From assembly GCA_003645735.1 (NCBI GenBank), contig QNBQ01000006.1:1-15396 (forward strand): 15,396 nucleotides of DNA, given 5' to 3'. Under the pieces are notes generated by a model. It did not search any database and was not told where the DNA came from. It was given only the letters and a program-made list of their open reading frames with translations. A program made the position numbers and the translations under genes. Positions 9,905 through 15,396 of the stretch are shown one piece after another (position 1 is the first letter of the stretch; every line of letters begins with the position of its first letter). The stretch is from Candidatus Poribacteria bacterium (GTDB taxonomy: Bacteria > Poribacteria > WGA-4E > B28-G17).

Positions 9905-10663
9905 ATGAGGATGCCGCTCATCGCCGGAAACTGGAAGATGAACAAGACGGTGGGGGAGGCGGTTCAGCTGGTCGAGGAGCTTAAAAAGCTGGTGGCCGAC
10001 GTTAAGGACGTCGAGATAGCCGTCGCCCCGCCCTTCACCGCCCTCTACCCGGTCGCTCAGGCCCTTAAAGGCTCCAACATCAAGCTGGCCGCCCAAGACG
10101 TCTTCTGGGAGGACAGCGGCGCCTATACGGGCGAGATATCCCCGGTCATGCTCAAGGATCTGGGTTGCCAATACGTCATCGTCGGCCATTCCGAGAGGAG
10201 GCAGTATTTCGGGGAGACGAACGAGACGGTCAACAGGAAGGTGAAGGCGGTTTTGAGGCACGGGATGAGGCCGATAATGTGCGTGGGCGAGAAGCTCGAA
10301 GAGCGGGAGGCGGGAAAAACCATGGAGGTGGTGAAGGATCACGTCGTGGGCGGGCTGGAGGGCTTGAGCGAGGAGGAGATGGAGAGGGTTGTGATAGCCT
10401 ACGAGCCGGTCTGGGCCATAGGGACGGGCAGGACGGCCACCCCTCAGCAGGCCCAGGAGGTTCACCAGTTCATCAGGGAGCTGCTGGCCGAGATGTTCTC
10501 GAAGGAGACGGCGGAGAGGGTCAGGATCCAATACGGGGGCAGCATCAAGCCCGAGAACATCGCCGGTCTGATGGCCCAACCCGACATAGACGGCGGGCTT
10601 GTGGGCGGGGCGAGCTTACAGGCCGAGTCGTTCGCCAAAATCGTCAAGTTTTACGAGAGGTGA
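9905..10663 (+). CDS. tpiA: Triosephosphate isomerase
   Basis: Interconverts dihydroxyacetone phosphate and glyceraldehyde-3-phosphate. The 252-residue TIM barrel has AGNWKMNKT (7-15) with N9 and K11, H95 in IVGHSERR, catalytic E167 in [11 protein letters not shown] followed by the flexible lid, and a C-terminal phosphate-binding GGSIKPEN. The ATG at 9905 has GAGGTGA just upstream; a second ATG at 9911 is also possible and would remove two residues. The gene is six bases ahead of secG, an arrangement common in bacteria. Confidence 0.97.
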   Translation: MRMPLIAGNWKMNKTVGEAVQLVEELKKLVADVKDVEIAVAPPFTALYPVAQALKGSNIKLAAQDVFWEDSGAYTGEISPVMLKDLGCQYVIVGHSERRQYFGETNETVNRKVKAVLRHGMRPIMCVGEKLEEREAGKTMEVVKDHVVGGLEGLSEEEMERVVIAYEPVWAIGTGRTATPQQAQEVHQFIRELLAEMFSKETAERVRIQYGGSIKPENIAGLMAQPDIDGGLVGGASLQAESFAKIVKFYER

Positions 10664-10669
10664 TGTGGG

Positions 10670-11026
10670 ATGTTGATCGGCCTGCTCATCTTTCTGTTCG
10701 TGCTGGTCTGCTTCCTGTTGACGGTGGTGATACTGGTTCAGCCGAGCACCGGCGAGGGGCTGGGGGGTATAATCAGCACGGGGCCTTCAAACCCCTTGTT
10801 CGGGAGGGGGTCGGCCTCCTTCCTCCAGAAGCTGACGGTCGGGCTGGCGGTCGCCTATATGCTCCTGGCGCTGTTGTTGGCCAAGTTTTGGGGAACGAGT
10901 CAGGCGCCTAAGATCGAGGTGAAGCCCGAGTCGGGCGCGGTTCAAACGACCACCGAAACCTCACCATCGGGGCCTCAAGGAACGCAGGCCGAGGAGGGGA
11001 AGGGGCCCGAATCACAGCCTAAGTGA
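10670..11026 (+). CDS. secG: Preprotein translocase subunit SecG
   Basis: A small inner-membrane accessory subunit of SecYEG. There are two hydrophobic segments (about 2-24 and 60-77) joined by the family loop VQPSTGEGLGG (24-34) and an LFGRGSASFLQKLT segment (44-57). The membrane core is normal, but the C-terminus carries a soluble tail of about 40 residues rich in Pro, Glu, Gln and Gly, making 118 residues in all. Position right after tpiA matches the frequent pgk-tpi-secG order. The tpiA-distal AGGTGA acts as its ribosome binding site. Assignment is good despite the short, divergent family. Confidence 0.9.
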   Translation: MLIGLLIFLFVLVCFLLTVVILVQPSTGEGLGGIISTGPSNPLFGRGSASFLQKLTVGLAVAYMLLALLLAKFWGTSQAPKIEVKPESGAVQTTTETSPSGPQGTQAEEGKGPESQPK

Positions 11027-11051
11027 AGGGGTCGCCCGGGAGGTCGATCGG

Positions 11052-11501
11052 GTGGGAAACCCTGAGCTCTCCTGGACCGTCCATCCGCTCAGGAGAAACT
11101 GGATGGCCTCGATAGGCGTCGTGGCTTTCCTCATCTTCCTCTGTGTCCTGATACACTCGATCTACGGCCCCTTTCTGGCGATCGTCTCCTTCGCGGTCCT
11201 CTTCCTCTCGCTCTCCTCCTTCTTCTTCCCCACCAAATACCGGTTCTACCCGGACAGGCTGGAGGTGAGGACGCTCACGAGGAAGTATACCAGGAGCTGG
11301 GATTACTTCAAGAGCTTCTATGTCTCCGATAAGGGCGTGCTGCTCAGCCCTTTCGAGGGAAGGTCGAGGCTTGAGAGGTTCAGGGGGATCTTCCTGATGT
11401 TCGAGGAGGATGTGAGGGACGCTGTTCTGGAGTATCTGAGGAGGAAGATAGGCGATGCTGAGGGCGATCAGGGCCGTTTTGAGGAGGATAGGCGAGCTTA
11501 A
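11052..11501 (+). CDS. Two-TM protein with PH-like cytoplasmic domain
   Basis: This 149-residue protein starts at GTG with GGGAGGT seven bases upstream. Two adjacent hydrophobic segments (about 17-35 and 39-58) form a hairpin. After them comes YRFYPDRLEVRTLTRKYTRSW (63-83), a strand pattern resembling bacterial PH-like domains, with a predicted helix near the C-terminus (120-133). The topology suggests a small membrane-attached protein with a cytoplasmic tail. I cannot assign a function. Its final residues (135-149) overlap the next gene by 47 bases, so co-translation is probable. The PH-like call is from strand pattern only and should be treated as tentative; DUF-type membrane proteins could look similar. 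Confidence 0.7.
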   Translation: MGNPELSWTVHPLRRNWMASIGVVAFLIFLCVLIHSIYGPFLAIVSFAVLFLSLSSFFFPTKYRFYPDRLEVRTLTRKYTRSWDYFKSFYVSDKGVLLSPFEGRSRLERFRGIFLMFEEDVRDAVLEYLRRKIGDAEGDQGRFEEDRRA

Positions 11502-11847
11502 GGCGACGCCGGGCTGGCTGAGCGTCTGGCGGTCGGACGCCGGGCTCATCTCGCCCGACGATATACCCGAGGAGGAGCGCGATCGGATCATAGAGGCGGT
11601 GGCGAGGGAGATCGTTAAGAGAGGGTTTACCACCCCGGCGCTCCTCTTCATCGAGCTTTCGAAGCCGGTCAACTTCATAGCGAGCCAGCTGCTGGTGGCC
11701 TTGGATCCGCTCGTCAGCTCGGTTCTCACCTCCTCCGATTACCGCAAATTTTCGCTCCTGATGGAGGACGATGAGAACATCGAAAGACTGCTCCAGGCCA
11801 TCGAGAGGATAAGCGCCGAAGGGGGGAGGGGAGATGGGCGAGCTTAA
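11455..11847 (+). CDS. Unrecognised 130-residue protein with hydrophobic core
   Basis: I do not recognise this protein. It begins with a basic amphipathic helix (MLRAIRAVLRRIG, 1-13). A central acidic helical part (38-56) is followed by one long hydrophobic stretch (about 60-91) containing LLFIELSKPVNFIASQ, which could be a buried helical hairpin or a membrane re-entrant segment. The C-terminus is an acidic helix. The ATG start overlaps the preceding gene by 47 bases and has AGGAGG ten bases upstream. The end overlaps the GlmL-like gene by 14 bases. Two overlaps in different frames suggest tight co-expression with the ATPase. Frame-specific codon use and the ribosome binding site support reality. 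Confidence 0.68.
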   Translation: MLRAIRAVLRRIGELKATPGWLSVWRSDAGLISPDDIPEEERDRIIEAVAREIVKRGFTTPALLFIELSKPVNFIASQLLVALDPLVSSVLTSSDYRKFSLLMEDDENIERLLQAIERISAEGGRGDGRA

Positions 11848-13624
11848 TTCGATCCTGGCCACCGATTGCGGCAGCACGACGACCAAGGCGATACTGATCG
11901 AAAGGAGGGGCGACGAATACAGGCTGGTCGTGCGCGGCGAGGCGCCCACGACGGTCGAGGCGCCCGTCGAGGACGTCACGAAAGGTGTCATAAACGCCAT
12001 AACCGAGGTGGAGGAGCTGACGGGCAGGAGGATACTCAGGAATGGGGAGATAATCAAGCCGCAGAGGGGGAACGAGGGGGTCGACATCTACATCTCGACA
12101 AGCTCCGCCGGCGGCGGATTGCAGATGATGGTTGCGGGCGTCATAAGGAGCCTGACGGCCGAAAGCGCCGAGAGGGCCGCCCTGGGGGCCGGGGCGATAG
12201 TGATGGACGTCATAGCCTCAAACGACGGCAGGCTGCCGCACGAGAAGATCGAGAGGATAAGGAGGCTTAGGCCGGATATGATCCTGCTTTCGGGAGGGGT
12301 GGACGGCGGGACGATATCTCACGTGGTCGAGCTCGCCGAGATAATCGCGGCCGCCGACCCGAAGCCGAGGCTGGGGACGGGCTATAAGCTGCCGGTCATC
12401 TACGCCGGCAACAAGGACGCGCGCGGGGAGATAAAACGCGTGCTGGGGGATAAGGTCGCCCTTGAGATAGTCGACAACATCCGGCCCGTCATGGAGCGGG
12501 AGAACCTGACCCCCGCGAGGATGAAGATCCAGGAGCTGTTCCTGGAACACGTCATGGCGCACGCCCCCGGGTATGACAAGCTCATCTCTTGGACCGATGC
12601 GCCCATAATGCCCACCCCGGCGGCGGTCGGCTACATCATGCAGACCATAGCCCAGAGACGGGGCATCCAGATCCTCGGGGTCGACATCGGCGGGGCGACC
12701 ACCGACGTCTTCTCCGTCTTCCAGGGGGTGTTCAACCGGACCGTCAGCGCCAACCTGGGGATGAGCTACAGCATATCGAACGTGCTGGTCGAGGCGGGCG
12801 TGGACAACGTCATGAGATGGGTGCCGTTCGAGCTGGACGAGCGCGACCTGAGGAACCGGATAAAGAACAAAATGATCCGCCCCACCACCATCCCCCAAAC
12901 GCTTGAGGAGCTCATGGTGGAGCAGGCGCTGGCCAGGGAGGCGCTGAGGTTGGCCTTCGAGCAGCATAAGAAGCTGGCCGTCACCCTCAGGGGCGTCCAT
13001 CAAGAAAGGACGATCTCCGACGCCTTCGCCCAGACCGAGACGGGGCAAACGCTGGTCGATATGATGGGGCTGAACTTAATAGTCGGCAGCGGAGGGGTTC
13101 TGTCGCACGCGCCCAGGAGGAGCCAGGCGGCCATGATGATGATCGACGCCTTCCAGCCGGAGGGGGTCACGCATTTAGCGGTCGACAGCATCTTCATGAT
13201 GCCCCACCTGGGCGTTTTGGCGCAGGTGAACGAGGAGGCGGCCATCCAGGTTTTCGAGAGGGATTGCCTCGTCCACCTCGGGACGTGTATCGCGCCGGTC
13301 GGCATCACGAACGAGGGAAAGCCGTGCCTGAGGATCAGGTTCAAGCTGCCCGATGGGAGGGAGGTCGACGACGAGGTGAGGTTCGGCGAGATGAGGCTTT
13401 ACCCTCTGGGGGTTGGGGAGAGGGTTAAGGTCCATCTGAAGCCGAGGAGGGGGTTCGACGTCGGCGCGGGGAAGGGCGATGAGATGGAGGTCGAGGTCGA
13501 GGGCGGCGTCGTTGGGCTGATAATAGACGCCCGCGGCAGGCCGCTCCAGTTCGAGAGGAGCACGCCCAACAGGGTCGAAAAGCTGCTCAGCTGGATCAGG
13601 GCGTTGAAGGTTTACCCGATTTGA
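11834..13624 (+). CDS. Glutamate mutase L (GlmL/MutL) family ASKHA ATPase
   Basis: A 596-residue protein of the GlmL/MutL family (actin/Hsp70-like fold; unrelated to mismatch repair MutL). The phosphate-1 loop ATDCGSTTTK (9-18), SGGVDGG (153-159), phosphate-2 loop GVDIGGATTDVFSV (282-295) and an adenosine-site GSGGVLSHAP (418-427) are intact, so ATP binding and hydrolysis are likely. Known relatives are encoded with the B12-dependent glutamate mutase and are thought to reactivate it. No mutS, mutE or methylaspartate genes are present in the window, so the client is unknown. The ATG has a G-rich AGGGGAG upstream and overlaps the preceding gene by 14 bases. The family call is solid; a role in reactivating a cobalamin enzyme elsewhere is only one possibility. 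Confidence 0.9.
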   Translation: MGELNSILATDCGSTTTKAILIERRGDEYRLVVRGEAPTTVEAPVEDVTKGVINAITEVEELTGRRILRNGEIIKPQRGNEGVDIYISTSSAGGGLQMMVAGVIRSLTAESAERAALGAGAIVMDVIASNDGRLPHEKIERIRRLRPDMILLSGGVDGGTISHVVELAEIIAAADPKPRLGTGYKLPVIYAGNKDARGEIKRVLGDKVALEIVDNIRPVMERENLTPARMKIQELFLEHVMAHAPGYDKLISWTDAPIMPTPAAVGYIMQTIAQRRGIQILGVDIGGATTDVFSVFQGVFNRTVSANLGMSYSISNVLVEAGVDNVMRWVPFELDERDLRNRIKNKMIRPTTIPQTLEELMVEQALAREALRLAFEQHKKLAVTLRGVHQERTISDAFAQTETGQTLVDMMGLNLIVGSGGVLSHAPRRSQAAMMMIDAFQPEGVTHLAVDSIFMMPHLGVLAQVNEEAAIQVFERDCLVHLGTCIAPVGITNEGKPCLRIRFKLPDGREVDDEVRFGEMRLYPLGVGERVKVHLKPRRGFDVGAGKGDEMEVEVEGGVVGLIIDARGRPLQFERSTPNRVEKLLSWIRALKVYPI

Positions 13625-13630
13625 AAAGGC

Positions 13631-13637
13631 GGGGTGA
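13631..13637 (+). promoter_or_regulatory. Shine-Dalgarno favouring the shorter hicB start
   Basis: GGGGTGA with an eight-base spacer to the ATG at 13646. An upstream GTG at 13634 is in frame but lies within this site and has no properly spaced ribosome binding site of its own. Confidence 0.55.
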
Positions 13638-13645
13638 TCTCAGCG

Positions 13646-13906
13646 ATGTTAATAGAATTTATCGAGGAGGCTCTGAAGCGAGCGAAGTTCGAGATAATAG
13701 ACGATGAGGAACCTTTTTACGGCGAGGTTCCTGAGCTGGAAGGGGTATGGGCCACGGGGAAAACACTTGAGGAATGTAGGGAAAATCTGAGGACAGCGAT
13801 TGAAGAGTGGATTCTCCTGAGCGTCAGCCTCGGCTTACCTATCCCGAGATTAGGCGACGTCGAGATAGTGGTTCCTAGTCGTGAAACTGAGGCCGGTAAG
13901 CCATAG
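13646..13906 (+). CDS. hicB: HicB-family antitoxin
   Basis: An 86-residue partner of the downstream HicA. The partly degraded RNase H-like HicB fold is visible as FYGEVPELEGVWATGKTLEE (24-43), followed by the helix CRENLRTAIEEWILLSV (44-60). No helix-turn-helix or ribbon-helix-helix DNA-binding segment is appended, so promoter autoregulation is unlikely to be direct. I choose the ATG at 13646 rather than the GTG at 13634. Base composition is lower in G+C (about 52% over four 60-base lines counted across the pair, versus about 57-70% in sampled neighbours), which suggests recent acquisition. The end overlaps hicA by 26 bases. HicB relatives without partner genes can have other roles, but a clear hicA follows. 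Confidence 0.88.
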   Translation: MLIEFIEEALKRAKFEIIDDEEPFYGEVPELEGVWATGKTLEECRENLRTAIEEWILLSVSLGLPIPRLGDVEIVVPSRETEAGKP

Positions 13907-14096
13907 GGAGCTGGTATCTAAGCTTAGGGCTCTGGGATTTGAGGGCCCTTACGGGGGAGGAAAGCATCTTTTCATGGTGAGAGGGAATCTCAGGCTGGTA
14001 ATACCCAACCCTCACGGAGGGGAGATCAGCGTAGGATTGTTGAGGCGAATTTTGAAACGAGCAGGCGTATCCGTGGAGGAATGGTTGAGGGTATAA
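13881..14096 (+). CDS. hicA: HicA-family mRNA interferase toxin
   Basis: A 71-residue HicA with the dsRBD-like fold. Motifs are LVSKLRALGFE (11-21), GGGKHLFMVRG (25-35) with H29 the likely catalytic histidine, a basic strand LRLVIPNPHGGEI (37-49) and the C-terminal helix GLLRRILKRAGVSVEEW (52-68). Characterised HicA proteins cleave mRNA and are neutralised by HicB. It starts at GTG inside hicB. Its stop codon TAA is directly followed by the ATG of the next gene, with no spacer. All key parts appear intact, so an active toxin is plausible. Confidence 0.9.
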   Translation: MKLRPVSHRELVSKLRALGFEGPYGGGKHLFMVRGNLRLVIPNPHGGEISVGLLRRILKRAGVSVEEWLRV

Positions 14097-15212
14097 ATGG
14101 CACACGCTTACACTCCCGGTCTCAAGGTCACGGGCGCGGCGGTCATAAGGAAGACGCGGCTCCTGCCGCTTGAGGGGGAGGTGTTAGTCGAGGAGGGCCA
14201 GAGGGTCAGGGCGGAGGAGCCGGTCGCCAGGACGGACCTCCCCGGCGATGTCGAGATGATAAACGTGGCGAACGCCCTCTCCGTCCAGCCGGGCGATATA
14301 AGGAGATACATGCTCAAGAGGGAAGGGGATCGAGTTGAGGAGGGGGAGGTCATCGCCCAGACCAAGGGCCTCTTCGGTCTCTTCAGGTCACAGTGCCGTT
14401 CCACGGTCTCCGGCACGATAGAGAGCATATCGGAGGTGACGGGACAGGTTCTCATCAGAAAGCCTCCCACGCCGATAGAGGTGAACGCTTACGTGGACGG
14501 GGCGGTCGTGGAGGTTATCCCGAGGAGGGGGGCGGTGATCGAGACCAAAGGCGCTCTGATCCAGGGGATCTTCGGCGTGGGCGGCGAATCGATAGGGGAA
14601 TTGAAGGTCGTGGTCAGCTCGCCCGATGAGCGGTTGACCCCCGACCTCATAGACGGGAGCTGCTCCGGGAAGGTGGTGGTCGGCGGGTCGCTGGTCACAT
14701 ATGAGGCGTTGATCAAAGCGAGGGAGATCGGTGTCAGGGGGATCGTCGTGGGAGGGGTGGACGACTTCGATCTGCGGAGGTTCCTCGGGTATGACATCGG
14801 CGTGGCGATAACCGGATCTGAGGAGATAGGCCTGACGCTGGTGATAACGGAGGGGTTCGGCGAGATAAGGATGGCCGATAGGACGTTCGAGCTGCTCAAG
14901 AGCTTGGACGGCAGGAAGGCCTCCGTCAACGGCGCCACACAGATAAGGGCGGGCGTGTTGAGGCCCGAGGTGATCGTGCCGCTTGAGGAGGTCGAGGTAG
15001 AAGAGGAGCGGGAGAGCGAGCCGAGGTTGGAGGTGGGCGTCAGGGTCAGGGCGATAAGGGAGCCTTATTTCGGGAGGATAGGCGTGGTGAAGTCGCTTCC
15101 CGTCGAGCTTCGTCAGCTCGAAACCGAGTCGAAGGTGAGGGTGGTGGAGGTCGAGTTCGAGGACGGCACAACCGCCGTCCTCCCCAGAGCTAATGTGGAG
15201 ATAATCGAGTGA
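14097..15212 (+). CDS. Barrel-sandwich/KOW multidomain protein, likely partner of the GlmL-like ATPase
   Basis: I cannot give this 371-residue protein a function. The N-terminal part (about 20-155) has repeated GEVLVEEGQRV/GDRVEEGEVIAQ-type turns like a barrel-sandwich hybrid (biotinyl/lipoyl or RnfC-like), but no modifiable EAMKM-type lysine motif. The middle (about 190-290) alternates strands and helices and is glycine- and valine-rich (GIVVGGVDDFDLRRF), resembling a small Rossmann-like unit. An acidic linker (297-310) leads to a C-terminal KOW/SH3-like barrel (312-371). There is no signal peptide or TM segment. The start follows the hicA stop directly. Lying downstream of the GlmL-like gene on the same strand, it is a candidate member of the same system; this link is by context and from memory of similar pairings, unverified. 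Confidence 0.8.
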   Translation: MAHAYTPGLKVTGAAVIRKTRLLPLEGEVLVEEGQRVRAEEPVARTDLPGDVEMINVANALSVQPGDIRRYMLKREGDRVEEGEVIAQTKGLFGLFRSQCRSTVSGTIESISEVTGQVLIRKPPTPIEVNAYVDGAVVEVIPRRGAVIETKGALIQGIFGVGGESIGELKVVVSSPDERLTPDLIDGSCSGKVVVGGSLVTYEALIKAREIGVRGIVVGGVDDFDLRRFLGYDIGVAITGSEEIGLTLVITEGFGEIRMADRTFELLKSLDGRKASVNGATQIRAGVLRPEVIVPLEEVEVEEERESEPRLEVGVRVRAIREPYFGRIGVVKSLPVELRQLETESKVRVVEVEFEDGTTAVLPRANVEIIE

Positions 15213-15396
15213 TGGGATATGTGAGAGTTGAGGTTCTCATAGCCCCTCCGGACGGAGGGGAGCCTAAAAGGGTGATTATGTTGGCCGATACAGGCTCTTT
15301 TCACACCGCTTTGCCGGTTAAGCTTGCCGAGGAGATCGGTATAAAGCCTTTAGCGCATACCAGGATGCTCGTCGCGGATGGCAGAACTGTCGAAGT
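15212..15396 (+). CDS. Retropepsin-like aspartic protease (partial, cut by the window end)
   Basis: The reading frame opens at an ATG that shares one base with the TGA of the preceding gene (TGATG) and continues to the right edge: 61 codons and two further bases. Residues 24-33 are LADTGSFHTA, with the DTG catalytic triplet at 26-28 and a typical beta-strand lead-in, as in the small clan AA aspartic proteases of bacteria. LPVKLAEEIGI (34-44) and ADGRTVEV (near the cut) fit that family's first half. The rest of the chain and its length are unseen. G+C of about 54% in its first two lines is lower than neighbours. Family call is likely; substrate is unknown. Confidence 0.7.
   Translation, partial: MGYVRVEVLIAPPDGGEPKRVIMLADTGSFHTALPVKLAEEIGIKPLAHTRMLVADGRTVE
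15243..15260. repeat. Short GC-rich inverted repeat within the protease gene
   Basis: CCCCTCC and GGAGGGG form a perfect seven-base-pair stem with a four-base loop about 30 bases inside the partial protease gene. No T-run follows, so it is not a terminator. It may simply reflect the coding sequence PPDGGE or affect translation of this gene. Confidence 0.3.

Noticed and set aside
12218..13048. Minus-strand frame opposite the GlmL-like gene
   Set aside because: Shadow of an intact conserved ATPase gene; no motif and no upstream ribosome binding site.
11834..13624. DNA mismatch repair MutL
   Set aside because: The ATP-binding motifs are those of the actin/Hsp70-like GlmL family, not the GHKL motifs of mismatch-repair MutL.
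13634..13645. GTG at 13634 as the start of hicB
   Set aside because: It lies inside the GGGGTGA that best serves the ATG at 13646, and the extra four residues are atypical for HicB.

Overview
The window is a gene-dense piece of a bacterial chromosome. G+C is high (about 60-65% in the stretches I counted), Arg is mostly AGG and Ile ATA is common. That codon style is often seen in thermophilic or deep-branching uncultured lineages. I cannot name the phylum from sequence alone. The combination of a glutamate-mutase-L-like gene, a KOW-tailed partner gene and a gap-pgk-tpiA-secG run would fit an uncultured Chloroflexota-, Armatimonadota- or Poribacteria-like bacterium, at low confidence.

There are two operon-like gene trains that diverge from a control region at about 7460-7681. 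The leftward (minus-strand) train starts with a short HMGL-type acyl-CoA condensing enzyme that I interpret as a Re-face citrate synthase. It continues with isocitrate dehydrogenase, a HEPN/MNT (toxin-antitoxin-like) pair, malate dehydrogenase, a small charged protein of unknown function, a membrane-anchored M23 peptidase, thymidylate kinase and the DNA polymerase III delta-prime subunit. Genes overlap or are separated by no more than 22 bases, so they are probably one transcript.

The rightward (plus-strand) train is gap-pgk-tpiA-secG, followed by a two-TM protein with a PH-like tail, an unrecognised 130-residue protein, a glutamate-mutase-L (GlmL/MutL) family ASKHA ATPase, a hicBA toxin-antitoxin pair, a multi-domain barrel-sandwich/KOW protein, and the start of a retropepsin-like aspartic protease that runs off the right edge. 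It is again tightly packed.

Lower glycolysis and the citrate-synthesis arm of central carbon metabolism are therefore driven from back-to-back promoters. I can read a good sigma70-type promoter on each strand, with the two -35 boxes 29 bp apart. The most promising little-described material is the second half of the rightward train: a GlmL-like ATPase with no glutamate mutase subunits nearby, its small upstream partners, and the barrel-sandwich/KOW protein, with a lower-GC hicBA module inserted between them. A second theme is that two different toxin-antitoxin-like pairs sit seamlessly inside housekeeping operons.

No rRNA, tRNA, CRISPR array, insertion sequence or convincing rho-independent terminator was seen. 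No stretch over 300 bases lacks a gene.
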